DNA of 64,000 bases from Cytophagales bacterium (GTDB lineage Bacteria; Bacteroidota; Bacteroidia; Cytophagales; Thermoflexibacteraceae). The stretch's first letter is position 1, and each line of letters opens with the position of its first letter. The notes beneath the pieces are model-generated. The model saw only the letters and a list, made by a program, of their open reading frames with translations, was not told the origin of the DNA and ran no database searches. The stretch is from NCBI GenBank assembly GCA_013299115.1, contig JAAFKA010000004.1, positions 62,001 through 126,000 on the forward strand. Reading direction: 5' to 3'. Of this stretch, positions 52,543-62,847 are shown one piece after another. A program made the translations under genes and the position numbers.

Positions 52543-55500
52543 ATGAACAAGGCTTTCTTTTATAAAACTATTTTTGTCTGGTTGCTGGGGTGTTGTGTAT
52601 TATTAGGAGTTAGCAATCCTCTCTTTGCCCAAGCTACTTTTGTGCCAGGCGGTGCAAATAATTGGAATAACACTGCTCGTTGGAGTACTGGTGCTATCCC
52701 AACAGCAGCCACAACTGTTACCATTCCTGTTGGTGCAACTTGCAATGTAGATGTGGCTGCGGTTTGCAGCTCTATTACTTACACCATAGGTAATGGTAGT
52801 TCAACAATAAGCATCAATGCAGGGCAAAGCCTTACGGTTACTAATGCTATCAACATCAACGGACCCAATGGAGGCATAAACAGCAATACGTTGGCTGTTG
52901 GCAGTGGCACTGTAACTTGTGGTTCTATTACTGTACTCACAGAAGGCACAAATGGCAATCGTGATTCTGATATTACCATAAGCACAGGCACATTGAATGT
53001 TACAGGCAACTTGACCATGAGTGCAACAGCCAACCGCAGTGATATTGTGTTCACAGGTGGAGGCACTATCAATGTAGGCGGCAATGGCACACCTTGTTTC
53101 CAAACAGGCAGCTTGACTACTTTTGCAAACAGCACCATCAATTACAACCGAGCAGGCAACCAAGAAGTTTCGGTTCAAGGTACAGATTTTGGAGGTAGCA
53201 ACTACGAAAACCTCACAGTTTCAGGCAGTGGAACAAAAACTTTGCGAGGAAACACAAACGTAAACGGAAACTTGGCTATCAATGGAACATCTGTACTTGA
53301 CCCCGCTAACAACGACCTAACCGTAACAGGCACAACCAACATAGCCGCCACAGCAACTTTTAATGATACAAACAACGGAAGCACCAATATATTTATAGGG
53401 GCTGTTACCAATGCAGGTACATGGACAAGCACAGCCGTAACTACGACCACTAATCTCATCTTTCGCAACGGAATTACTAATTCTGGCACTTTCAATGCAG
53501 GTGCAGCAAGGTTTAACACCAATAATCAAGCCCTTGCAGGTGGCGGTGCTATGAATTTTGCCAATGCCGTAGATGTTACTGGAGTCATCTTGACTAATAA
53601 CAACACCAATACCATCACCATCACAGGCGTATTAGACGGAACTGGCACTTGGACACAAGGCGGTGTAGGCAGTACATTAAGCATTAACAACGCCACCCAA
53701 CCTATGGCAACAGGTACGTTAAATGCTGCCACTTGCGCCAATACAGTCAATTATAGTTTAGCAGGCAACCAAAACATAAAAGGTGGGAACTATTGCAACC
53801 TTACCACTTCGGGAACAGGTACAAAAACAGTACAAGGGGCTATCACTGTCAATGGCAATTTGTCTGTTCAGTTGAATACTACTTTCCAAATGAATGGGCA
53901 AAATATCACAGTCAATGGCACTTCCAATATTGCAGGAACAGCCACCACCAATGCCGACAACGCCTCTAACAACTTTGTAGGTTTGGTAACAATTTCGGGA
54001 ACTTGGGACAATACAGCCCAAAACACAGCAGGTTGGACTTATTTTAGAGGAGGAATTACCAATACAGGCACTGCCAATATGGGAATTATTGACTTCATTA
54101 CCAACAATCAAACCATTACAGGCACTTTCAACTATGCTGATGATGTTTATATTGAAGGCACAATTACAACCAATTTTGTAAATGCAACCAACATTGTAGC
54201 TGGCACAATCTGGTACACCAATTGGAGTGGGGCAGCAGTGGTCAATTTCAATAGCACTTTGACTATCAACGGAGAATTGCGAGTGAGCAATACAGGCACA
54301 CACACCTTCACAGGCAACGTAACAGTAAACGGAACAGGAAATTGGAATGGAGTAGGCAACCCTAATATGAGTTTTGGGGGAAGTGCAGCTTTCAATAGCC
54401 CAAATTTTACGGCAGGCACAGGCATTTATAATTTGACAAACACAGGAGGAACAGCCACTTTTGGCAGCACCTATATTGGTGGTAGTGGTACGCCATTTAT
54501 TCCTGCAATTACTAACTTAACCTTAGCAGCCAATGCTATTTATGATGTAAGTTTTCCTGTTCGGTTAGATGTTACCAACTTAATTGTCAATGCAGCAGCT
54601 ACTTTGCGAAACGTCAATCGAATTGATGTTGCCACAGCCATTACAGGTACAGGTACTATTTTGCAACAAAACAATTCTAATTTGCGAATTGGCGGCACCA
54701 TAGCAGCCACAGTAAATTTGCAAGCTGCCACCAATGCCAACATTGTAGAGTATTTTGCCAATGCCAACCAGACTGTAAGGGCAGTAAATTATTATAGTTT
54801 GTCTTTGACTTCTACAAGTGCAAACACGACCAATATAAAAAGCCTTGCCACAGGTGCAGCCACCATAAGGACAACGGGCTTTTTGTATATTAACCAAGCT
54901 ACTTTTGCAGTTAATACCGCAGGAGGAGGTAGCTTTGTGCCTTCATCTGTAACCGAAAATCCATACAGCAGATTTACTTATACACCTGTTGTTACTACAA
55001 CAGCAGCTTTCAATACCGCAAACCCTTACAACGGACAGTTTGACGAAATTTCGGCACTTTCCTCTGCTTTGCCAAATTATAACGGAAACTACGTCATCAG
55101 TCAAGGTGGGCAAGATTTAGCTTTTGTAAGAGGAGACAATGGCGGAGGGGCAGGGCTTTTTGCAGCCAAAACCACAGATTTTGCCGTTGCACCTACCACA
55201 GCCATTATCAAATTTAACATAGCTGCCAAAAGTTTTTTCAACGACAACAACGTAGCCACTTTATACATAGGCACAGGCACAGGAGCAAATGCAACCGTAG
55301 ATGGCACAGTCAAGGCACAAATTCAGTTCAATATGGTGGCAGGTGGCAATAACGACCAATTCCAAGTTGTGTATCCCGATGCAGGAGGTTTTACGAGTGC
55401 CACCCAAACAGGTACACAGCAGGTAATGATGATTGTCAATACTTCGGGGGCAGCTTTTGGCTATACAGACCCTTGCAATGCAGCCAATACAGTAGCAAAC

Positions 55501-57543
55501 AACCGAGTAGATATTTGGGTAGGTGGCACGCAATTAGTCAATGACCAAACTATGGCAAGTGCAGGCACTGCCTTCACTGATATTAAATTCGTTTATAATG
55601 CAGGCACTATCAATGGAACTTTGGCTGTTCAACCCACTTTGTATCTTAGCAATTTGACTATTCAAAACGCAAACCCCGCAACCACCAACCTTTCAGGACA
55701 GGTCAATAGGTATGCAGCCGTAACAGCTATCAATGTAGCCACAAGAACCATGACCGTAGATAATCCTACTTGCTTTAATGTAGGAGATTTGGTCATGATT
55801 ATGCAAATGAAAGGTGCAACCATTACCAATACCAATACCGCAGCTTACGGAACCATCACAGGCTACAACAATGCTGGTCGTTATGAAGCAAGAACTATTA
55901 GTGCCATTGCAGGTAACAACATCACATTTAGTACCACATTTAGTTTTCCTTTCGATGCCACCAAATCTGTTCAGTTGATTAAAATTGCCAACGTAACAGG
56001 CAATGTAACCCTCGATGGTACAATCATGCCCCAAGCATGGGACGGCACAAAAGGCGGAGTAGTCGTCATCTTTGCTTCGGGAACAATGACCTTCAATGCA
56101 GACATTAACGCAGCAGGTATGGGTTTCAGAGGAGGCAATGTATCTACCAACTTTGCAGGTGGCAGCATAGGCGTAGATTGCAGCGAAGGTAGTTATGTCC
56201 AAAATGATGTCCGTTGGGGACAAAAAGGCGAGGGCGTAGTGGCAGTAGCAGATGCAGGTGTGGGTATCTATGCAAGAGGAAGGTTAGCAAATGGCGGAGG
56301 CGGTGGCAATCCCCACAACTCTGGTGGTGGTGGCGGTAGCAATTTTGGCACAGGAGCAAATGGTGGCAGACAATGGAACTGCATAGGAGGAGATGCTGAA
56401 AACGGCTGCAATGTAGGCAATCAAAACGGCGACCCGACGGCAACAGCCCTCAACAATGGTGTAGGTGGCACAGGCTTAGACTATACAGTAGATGCCTCCA
56501 ATAGAGTACGCCTATTTATGGGCGGTGGTGGTGGTGGTGGTCAGCAAAACAATGACTTTGCTACCGAAGGCATGGCAGGTGGTGGTATTGTAATTTTGAG
56601 AACTACCAATATCATTGGCAACAACCGCACAATTTTTGTCAATGGAGCTTCCCAATTAGTCTTGGCAGGCAACGACTCTGGTGGCGGTGGCGGTGCAGGT
56701 GGCACAGTGTTTTTTGACAGCCCAACTTACACAGGCAATCTAACAGTAAACGCAAGAGGTGGCAAAGGCGGCGATGTAAATTTTGCGTCTTGCCATGGCA
56801 ACGGTGGCGGAGGTGGTGGTGGCATTGTTATTTTTGCAGCTCCTCAACCCCCAAATGTGGCTATCAGCAATGGAGGAGGACCCAGTAGCCGAAATATTGA
56901 TGGAGCAGATTGTAGCAATTTAGCTAATCCATTTTTCTGTACTACTCCCGCAGGTGCAGGTGGACAAATCATAGCTGGTAACAATATCGTCTTGTTGCCT
57001 GTTAATCTCCTTTCGTTTACGGCTGAAAAAGACCACAAAAAGGTAAACCTCAAATGGATAACAACTTCTGAAAAAGACAATGCCTATTTTGAGGTGCAAC
57101 GCAGCACCGATGGCGAAAACTTTGTAAGTATTGGCATGGTAAAAGGCAATGGCACAACCAATACCAAACAAACTTACACAGACACCGACTACTACCCAAA
57201 CAGTGGCATAAACTACTACCGTTTGAAACAAATAGACATAGACGGGTCTATTCGGTACTCAAAAATAATTAGCTTGGTCTTTGACGAGGCAGTAGTTTTT
57301 GAAGTTGTTATTTACCCTAACCCCACACCTACCAACCAACTAAATATTCGGTTAGCAGAAAATTTGGGTGAGATAAAAGTAGAAGTGGCAGACCTGTTAG
57401 GCAGAACTATTGCCAGCACCCTCAAACAAAACAGTCCACAAGAATATACCTTGACCTTGCAAAACAGCAAAAGTACAGGTACTTACCTCATTCGTGTTTT
57501 GACTGAACAAGGGCAGGTTATTAAAAAATTGGTGGTAGAGTAA
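52543..57543 (+). CDS. Giant T9SS-exported repeat protein with Gly-rich region and C-terminal sorting domain
   Basis: The protein has 1666 residues. The signal peptide (1-29, ending NPLFAQ) is followed by a beta-strand-rich array of short repeats (about 30-830) dominated by N/T/G (NNWNNTARWSTGAIPTAATT at the start, GTGTKTLRG..., GNLAINGTSVLDP...). A further beta-rich part covers about 830-1150. Then come a Gly-rich domain with GGGGGGGG runs (about 1240-1470), a fibronectin-like module (NLKWITTSEKDNAYFEVQRS, about 1490-1580) and a T9SS type A sorting domain (VVIYPNPTPTNQLNIRL to end, about 1585-1666). It is probably a cell-surface adhesin. No enzymatic domain is seen. Confidence 0.88.
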   Translation: MNKAFFYKTIFVWLLGCCVLLGVSNPLFAQATFVPGGANNWNNTARWSTGAIPTAATTVTIPVGATCNVDVAAVCSSITYTIGNGSSTISINAGQSLTVTNAININGPNGGINSNTLAVGSGTVTCGSITVLTEGTNGNRDSDITISTGTLNVTGNLTMSATANRSDIVFTGGGTINVGGNGTPCFQTGSLTTFANSTINYNRAGNQEVSVQGTDFGGSNYENLTVSGSGTKTLRGNTNVNGNLAINGTSVLDPANNDLTVTGTTNIAATATFNDTNNGSTNIFIGAVTNAGTWTSTAVTTTTNLIFRNGITNSGTFNAGAARFNTNNQALAGGGAMNFANAVDVTGVILTNNNTNTITITGVLDGTGTWTQGGVGSTLSINNATQPMATGTLNAATCANTVNYSLAGNQNIKGGNYCNLTTSGTGTKTVQGAITVNGNLSVQLNTTFQMNGQNITVNGTSNIAGTATTNADNASNNFVGLVTISGTWDNTAQNTAGWTYFRGGITNTGTANMGIIDFITNNQTITGTFNYADDVYIEGTITTNFVNATNIVAGTIWYTNWSGAAVVNFNSTLTINGELRVSNTGTHTFTGNVTVNGTGNWNGVGNPNMSFGGSAAFNSPNFTAGTGIYNLTNTGGTATFGSTYIGGSGTPFIPAITNLTLAANAIYDVSFPVRLDVTNLIVNAAATLRNVNRIDVATAITGTGTILQQNNSNLRIGGTIAATVNLQAATNANIVEYFANANQTVRAVNYYSLSLTSTSANTTNIKSLATGAATIRTTGFLYINQATFAVNTAGGGSFVPSSVTENPYSRFTYTPVVTTTAAFNTANPYNGQFDEISALSSALPNYNGNYVISQGGQDLAFVRGDNGGGAGLFAAKTTDFAVAPTTAIIKFNIAAKSFFNDNNVATLYIGTGTGANATVDGTVKAQIQFNMVAGGNNDQFQVVYPDAGGFTSATQTGTQQVMMIVNTSGAAFGYTDPCNAANTVANNRVDIWVGGTQLVNDQTMASAGTAFTDIKFVYNAGTINGTLAVQPTLYLSNLTIQNANPATTNLSGQVNRYAAVTAINVATRTMTVDNPTCFNVGDLVMIMQMKGATITNTNTAAYGTITGYNNAGRYEARTISAIAGNNITFSTTFSFPFDATKSVQLIKIANVTGNVTLDGTIMPQAWDGTKGGVVVIFASGTMTFNADINAAGMGFRGGNVSTNFAGGSIGVDCSEGSYVQNDVRWGQKGEGVVAVADAGVGIYARGRLANGGGGGNPHNSGGGGGSNFGTGANGGRQWNCIGGDAENGCNVGNQNGDPTATALNNGVGGTGLDYTVDASNRVRLFMGGGGGGGQQNNDFATEGMAGGGIVILRTTNIIGNNRTIFVNGASQLVLAGNDSGGGGGAGGTVFFDSPTYTGNLTVNARGGKGGDVNFASCHGNGGGGGGGIVIFAAPQPPNVAISNGGGPSSRNIDGADCSNLANPFFCTTPAGAGGQIIAGNNIVLLPVNLLSFTAEKDHKKVNLKWITTSEKDNAYFEVQRSTDGENFVSIGMVKGNGTTNTKQTYTDTDYYPNSGINYYRLKQIDIDGSIRYSKIISLVFDEAVVFEVVIYPNPTPTNQLNIRLAENLGEIKVEVADLLGRTIASTLKQNSPQEYTLTLQNSKSTGTYLIRVLTEQGQVIKKLVVE

Positions 57544-57615
57544 AGAATGGTTTTGATAATTTGCTTTTTCTCCAATAAAATTTATAACTTTGTGATTGAT
57601 AAGTAAGTGGACAAA

Positions 57616-57649
57616 TTTATCGGACACCTTTAATAAGGTGTCCGATAAA
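57616..57649. terminator. Hairpin after the giant gene (TTTATCGGACACC ... GGTGTCCGATAAA)
   Basis: The 15-bp arms TTTATCGGACACCTT and AAGGTGTCCGATAAA enclose a TAAT loop. The TATCGGACACC core resembles the family B hairpins. It lies 73 bp after the stop. Confidence 0.65.
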
Positions 57650-57774
57650 TGATTTTCAAGGAGTTACAAAAATAGAAACTTATTTTTATTTTGTCTTATT
57701 ACTTAGGTTGATAAGTTTGTATATTCCCTAAGGGCAAATATACTAATCATTCGTCTTTGGGCGAAACTACACTC

Positions 57775-58914
57775 ATGGCAGACCACCACTTATATAGCTT
57801 GTTTGGCATTGCAGCATTTTTCTTTTGCTTGCAACTGATTTATTGGTTTATTTTCTTGCGTTTGGCTTTGTATAAAACACCAACTTTGGCAGAGCAAAAA
57901 GCTGACTATCAAGGAGTTTCTGTAATCGTGGCAGCCCACAACGAAGCCGAAAACTTGCAAAAATTGCTGCCTGCTTTGCTTGCCCAGCAATACGAAAATT
58001 TTGAAATCATTATCATAGACGACCGCAGCCACGACGATACACGACAGGTTATTTTTGATGCCCAAAAACTAAGCAACAGAGTCAAATTGGTGCGAATAGA
58101 CCACAAACCAGACGAACCCGATGGCAAAAAGTTTGCCTTGACTATGGGCATAAAAGCTGCAAAAAACGAATGGTTGCTCTTTACTGATGCCGACTGCATA
58201 CCCAACAGCCCACAATGGATAACCCAAATGGCTATGCAGTTTACTGCCGAAAATCATTTTGTTTTGGGGGTTTCGCAATATGAAAACCAGCATGGTTTGC
58301 TCAATGCTTTCATACAATTTGAAACTTTTTTGACTGCCTTGCAATACTTGGCGTGGACATTGGCAGGCACACCTTACATGGGCGTAGGGCGTAATTTGGC
58401 TTATCGCAAGTCTGTTTTTATGCAAAACAACGGCTTTTATAGGCACACCACTGTAACAGGTGGCGATGACGATTTACTCATAAACAGATTGGCAAAAGGC
58501 TCTACCACCGCCATTTGCATACAGCCCGACAGCCAAACAACTTCTGTACCTAAACAAACATGGGCAGCTTGGTATGCTCAGAAAAAACGCCACCTCTCCG
58601 TTGGCAAATATTACAAATTATCGGACAAAATTCGCACTTCGCTGTTCTCTTTTTCTGTTGCTTTCTTTTGGCTCTTTTCGCTGGTGCAGGTAGGCGTAGG
58701 CTTGTGGTTGCAAAACGAATTTTTGTTGTATTCCGCAGGGGCAATGCACGTCTTGCGGTGGCTGTTGGCAGTGTTGGTTTTGCTTTTTGCCCAAGATAAA
58801 TTGGGGGCAAAAGCCTACGCTGGAGCTTATCCTTTCATAGAGTTGTTTTATGTAGGCTACCAATTTACAGTCGGTTTTGTTGCCTTGACTACCGAAAAAG
58901 TGGCGTGGAGGTAG
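57775..58914 (+). CDS. Membrane-associated glycosyltransferase family 2
   Basis: The protein has 379 residues from the ATG at 57775 (MADHHLYSLFGI). A TTG at 57757 is possible but unlikely. An N-terminal transmembrane helix (about 5-30) is followed by a GT-A domain with IIIDDRSHDD, FTDADC (the DxD motif), a GGDDDLLINRLA acidic segment and AWYAQKKRHLSVGKYY, which is the Q-x-x-R-W-like motif. Two C-terminal membrane segments (about 300-370) complete it. It uses a nucleotide sugar to build polysaccharide or glycolipid. The donor is unknown. It converges with the TPR kinase (16 bp between stops). Confidence 0.9.
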   Translation: MADHHLYSLFGIAAFFFCLQLIYWFIFLRLALYKTPTLAEQKADYQGVSVIVAAHNEAENLQKLLPALLAQQYENFEIIIIDDRSHDDTRQVIFDAQKLSNRVKLVRIDHKPDEPDGKKFALTMGIKAAKNEWLLFTDADCIPNSPQWITQMAMQFTAENHFVLGVSQYENQHGLLNAFIQFETFLTALQYLAWTLAGTPYMGVGRNLAYRKSVFMQNNGFYRHTTVTGGDDDLLINRLAKGSTTAICIQPDSQTTSVPKQTWAAWYAQKKRHLSVGKYYKLSDKIRTSLFSFSVAFFWLFSLVQVGVGLWLQNEFLLYSAGAMHVLRWLLAVLVLLFAQDKLGAKAYAGAYPFIELFYVGYQFTVGFVALTTEKVAWR

Positions 58915-58930
58915 TTTTTAATGTTATCTA

Positions 58931-61405
58931 CTAACCTGCCACAGCCAACAAAGTTTCAAATTTTTCCTCGTTCATTTGCTCAATAGCACTTTGTAGGTCT
59001 TTTTTCCATTCTTCTAAGTTGGCACTATTAGTAGGCAAAGTTTCAATTATTTGGTCTAAGGCAGAGGTTTCATAAACAATATATTGTTTTAATTGCACAA
59101 CAAAAGGTTGCAAAGCTATTTTTTCTGCATCTGATAGCACAAATTCCCTTGTTGGGGCAAATACAGTCAAGGGCAAAGTTATGCTCGTTTCTGTTTTCGT
59201 TGTTTCTACCCATTGTAAACTAAGAATAAAAGTTGTGCCTTTGCCCACTTCACTCTCCACACTAATAGAACCAAGATGAGCCTCTATTGCTAATTTACAG
59301 AAGGTCAAACCCAAGCCAGTAGATTGCACCCCACCCGAATTCTTAGCCTCCACTTGTCCAAACTGTTGAAAAACAACATGGAGTTTGTCTGCGGGGATAC
59401 CCTGCCCCGTGTCAATCACTTTGATAGTTACTTTTCTACTTATTTCATCTGTTGTGTTTTGCAGGGTAATATGTCCGTTGAGAGGCGTATATTTAATGGC
59501 ATTTGTCAAGAGATTGACAAAAACACGATGCAGCATATTGGCATCTGCCTGTACAGACACAGTGGGTAGCAATTCATTGTGAATAATAATAGCCTTCGCT
59601 TGTGCCAAAAATTGCACCTCTCCAATGGCTTCATAGACCAAATTATACAAAGTAGTTGGCTGCAAATCAATGTGCATCTTCGTAGCAGCATATTTATGAA
59701 CATCAAGAATGTTTAGCACCTGATTGAGCATTTGACGACCATATTGTTTTGCTTTATTGAGCTGCTCAGGAAATTTATATTCGGGCAAATTGATTAGCAC
59801 ATTCAATGGATTTTTTAGGTCGTGTACTATCATGCTCGTCATGGTTTGCTTAAAAGAGTCTAATTCAATAAGCTTGAGATTTGTTGCCTTTAATGCTTCT
59901 GACTGTAGCAAAATTTCTTCTTTTGATTCTTTAATAATGTCATTTTGTGCCTGTATTTCTGCATTTTTGGTTTGCAAAAGTTCCTTAGCTTTGCGTTGTT
60001 TTTGTAAACTTCTAAAAATGAGGTAAGCAATTACTATCATAATACCCAAACCAGCGAGGGTGCTGTTGCGAATAAATTTTTGCTCTTGCAATTCTTTTTC
60101 TTTCTCTATATCTTTTTTTGCTTCTTCAGCCTTTAATAAAGCCACTTTTTTGTCGTACTCATAATTTGCTTGCAAATTAGCTGTTTTCTTTTCTACGTCT
60201 AAATTATTCAGACTATCTGCACACAACTTAAACTGCTGGTGGTGATACAAAGCTTGTTTATAGTTACCCATAGCTTGATAAGTTTGGCTCAATACAATAT
60301 TTGCATCACGAATGAGGACTTTATTGTTTATTTGAAGAGATAATGCCATACTTTGCTGCCCATTTTGCAAAGATTTTTTATAATCTTTTAGCACCAAAAA
60401 TACTCTTGCTAATCCATTGGTATTGTAAGCAATTCCATTTTTATCTCCTCTTTTTTCATTCATAGCAAGGACTTGTTGATAATAAGTTAATGCTTTTTGG
60501 TATTCATTGGTTAGTAAATAGACATCTGCCATGTTATTATAAATAGAAGCAATACCTTCCTTATCTCCCATTTTTTCTCTTACCTGAAGAGCTTTAGCAT
60601 AAACAAGTAGGGCTTCTGAATATTTGCTTTGGTTTTTATAAATAAGTGCTATGTTATTAAGACAAATTCCAATACCTAATTTATCGTTTATGGTTTCAAA
60701 AAGTTTTAAAGCCTCTAAGTGCTTTTCCAGAGCCTCGTTTAATTTATCTTGGCTCTTATAGACCAATGCCATGTTATTTAACAACATGGCTCTTTGCTTA
60801 TCATTTGTCTTTTCTACCAACCGTAAGGACTTCAAATAGGTGTCTAATGCTTCTGCATAGTTTCCTTGTCGTTGTAGAATAGCTGCAATATTATTCAGCG
60901 TATTTACAATGTTTTTTACGTCATTTAATTTCTCAAAAATAGACAAAGCCTTGAAGTTCATGAGTTGCGAAGAGTCCAAAGAGCCTTGATTTTTATAAAC
61001 TAAACCAATGTTTCTATACAGCTTTCCCAGTCCCATTTTGTAATTAATTTTTTCTGCCAAAGGAATAGCATCAAGGTTATACTGCAAGGATTTTTTATAG
61101 TCTGCTTTTCTAAGATAAATCAATGCCAAATTGTGCATAGCCTCAACAACTCCCTTCGTATAAGCCTGTTTCTCTGATAGGTTTTTGCTTTTTTCGGCAA
61201 AAAGTAAGGCGGTGTCTTCTTGCACTGTGTAATATCTGAATGACAAATCATTCAAAGTGTTCAAATAATTGGTGTCTTGTTCAGAATTTTTAGAGGACTC
61301 AAACTTTGCCACTACCTTTTTAAGGCTGTCTATGGCTTGTTTTTGAGCAAGTGCAGCAAAAGAAATAAAAGAGGAAAGTAAACAACAGAAGATATACTTG
61401 TTCAT
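58931..61405 (-). CDS. TPR-containing sensor histidine kinase
   Basis: The protein has 824 residues: signal peptide (1-20), about seven tetratricopeptide repeats (about 85-390; DYKKSLQYNLDAIPLAEK, LNEALEKHLEALKLFE and others), one transmembrane helix (about 444-466), coiled coil, HisKA with the H box MIVHDLKNPLNVL (His528) and HATPase_c (NLLTNAIKY, DTGQGIPADKL, GVQSTGLGLTFCKLAIEAHLG). A C-terminal tail of about 85 residues after the ATPase domain has no recognised family. The extracytoplasmic TPR sensor may bind a protein. No response regulator lies next to it, so the output partner is unknown. Confidence 0.92.
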   Translation of the reverse strand: MNKYIFCCLLSSFISFAALAQKQAIDSLKKVVAKFESSKNSEQDTNYLNTLNDLSFRYYTVQEDTALLFAEKSKNLSEKQAYTKGVVEAMHNLALIYLRKADYKKSLQYNLDAIPLAEKINYKMGLGKLYRNIGLVYKNQGSLDSSQLMNFKALSIFEKLNDVKNIVNTLNNIAAILQRQGNYAEALDTYLKSLRLVEKTNDKQRAMLLNNMALVYKSQDKLNEALEKHLEALKLFETINDKLGIGICLNNIALIYKNQSKYSEALLVYAKALQVREKMGDKEGIASIYNNMADVYLLTNEYQKALTYYQQVLAMNEKRGDKNGIAYNTNGLARVFLVLKDYKKSLQNGQQSMALSLQINNKVLIRDANIVLSQTYQAMGNYKQALYHHQQFKLCADSLNNLDVEKKTANLQANYEYDKKVALLKAEEAKKDIEKEKELQEQKFIRNSTLAGLGIMIVIAYLIFRSLQKQRKAKELLQTKNAEIQAQNDIIKESKEEILLQSEALKATNLKLIELDSFKQTMTSMIVHDLKNPLNVLINLPEYKFPEQLNKAKQYGRQMLNQVLNILDVHKYAATKMHIDLQPTTLYNLVYEAIGEVQFLAQAKAIIIHNELLPTVSVQADANMLHRVFVNLLTNAIKYTPLNGHITLQNTTDEISRKVTIKVIDTGQGIPADKLHVVFQQFGQVEAKNSGGVQSTGLGLTFCKLAIEAHLGSISVESEVGKGTTFILSLQWVETTKTETSITLPLTVFAPTREFVLSDAEKIALQPFVVQLKQYIVYETSALDQIIETLPTNSANLEEWKKDLQSAIEQMNEEKFETLLAVAG

Positions 61406-61521
61406 AAAAATTTAGTTTAGATATAAACAAATATAAGAATTATTTGCAATTACTTACAAAAACCTAACATTAATTCTTTCAAATGCAAAGTGGTTTTGTA
61501 ATTGCATATAGTTGTGCCTGA

Positions 61522-61650
61522 CTAAATAGAGGTGCTGACCTCCGCAAAACTTAAGTTTTCGTAGAGTTTTTTGAGGTCTTGCATCTTAATGAGTTTTTGC
61601 CCACTTACGTTGATGCCCCGCAAGAGAGAAAGATAAGAGATTTGATAGGT
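61522..61650 (-). pseudogene. N-terminal fragment of a DUF1697 gene
   Basis: A 42-codon minus-strand frame after an in-frame TAA and without an ATG reads ISYLSLLRGINVSGQKLIKM, QDLKKLYENLSFAEVSTSI, then a TAG stop. This is the conserved start of DUF1697 proteins (LLRGINVGGxxKxKMxDLxxLLExLGFxxVxTYIQSGNV). The rest of the gene is missing, the stop replacing Q-S-G-N. It is a gene fossil with no function. Confidence 0.65.
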
Positions 61651-61697
61651 TTAAAATTTTATCGATAAGTTTGTAGCTTTTTTGCAACCCTTTTATT

Positions 61698-62615
61698 TTA
61701 ATCATTCAACCACCCTCTACTCCTAAACCAAAAATAAATGCCAACGGCAATGCTTATCATAGAAACCCAGACATAATGGTAGCCAAATTTCCATTTCAAT
61801 TCAGGAATAAAATCGAAGTTCATGCCATACAAACCCACCACGAAACTCAACGGCAAGAAAAATACAGAGAAAATAGTCAAAACCCGCATCACTTCGTTGG
61901 TGCGGTGCGAAGCCAAAGAAAGGTGAATATTGAGCAAGTTGGTAGCATTTTCCAACAGTTGCTCGGCATTATAGTAAAGTTGCTCGGAAACATCTACCAT
62001 GTCTTGGAGGTAAGGTGGCGACTCTTGCTGCATAAGCCCACGTTTGATAAGGTTTTCGTGAAACATATACAACATTTTTTTGTAAACGGCTGTTCGGCGG
62101 CGGAGCAAATACATTTTTTGGATAATGGAAGCTGGGGTAGTACCTGCAAAAATCTCTTTTTCGTATTCCTCTATCTCCTCCATTGCATTGAGAATTGGGT
62201 TTTCGTAAGTGGCAATGATGCCCCCCAACAAGTCTATCAAAATAGCATCTGCCATATTGGAAACTCTATTGGCAACTTTCCACTTATTGCGAATAACTTT
62301 TAAGTAATCTTTATCGGTGCGGTGAACAGTAATCACATAGTTGGTATGCACAAAAATAGCCAACTTGTTGGTCAGTTTTCGCACCGTATCTCCCGAAGGG
62401 TCTGCATCAGAGTCGTAGCCGCGTGTGATAACAAACGACACATTGCCATTTCTCTCAAACTTAGGCAAGTTTTCGGGTTCGAGGCAATCATGCACAGAGG
62501 CAGAGTGGAGGTCATACTGCACAGACATCTGCGAAAGTTCTCGCAACGTAGGGTCTATGAGATTAATCCATTCAAAATCACTGTTTTCGGTCTTTTTTAC
62601 TATTACTTCTATCAT
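61698..62615 (-). CDS. corA: Magnesium/cobalt transporter CorA
   Basis: The protein has 305 residues. The long cytoplasmic N-terminal domain is followed by two C-terminal transmembrane helices. VVGLYGMNFDFIPEL contains the essential G-M-N motif at the outer end of helix 1, and the C-terminus ends GIYFWFRSRGWLND. The loop EEIEEYEKEIFAGTTPAS and the stalk helices resemble other CorA proteins. It mediates Mg2+ uptake as a homopentamer. The gene is single, with the DUF1697 remnant downstream. Confidence 0.93.
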   Translation of the reverse strand: MIEVIVKKTENSDFEWINLIDPTLRELSQMSVQYDLHSASVHDCLEPENLPKFERNGNVSFVITRGYDSDADPSGDTVRKLTNKLAIFVHTNYVITVHRTDKDYLKVIRNKWKVANRVSNMADAILIDLLGGIIATYENPILNAMEEIEEYEKEIFAGTTPASIIQKMYLLRRRTAVYKKMLYMFHENLIKRGLMQQESPPYLQDMVDVSEQLYYNAEQLLENATNLLNIHLSLASHRTNEVMRVLTIFSVFFLPLSFVVGLYGMNFDFIPELKWKFGYHYVWVSMISIAVGIYFWFRSRGWLND

Positions 62616-62847
62616 AGCTTGCCGTAACCCTTCAGGATTTTTTGCTTGAAGGTTTGTTTAGAAAAGTCTTTTGGTTTGGCAAAGATAAGTTTTTATCTAT
62701 GCAAACCAACAAAAGGAGCTTACAAAATTAAAAAAACTCTTTGGGCTTGCAATTTCTTATAAAAAAAAGATAAAATAATTTTGCAGTAGCTTTTGATTTG
62801 ATTTAATTGCAGAAAATAATCTATCGTTTTTAACCATTTGACTCCTT

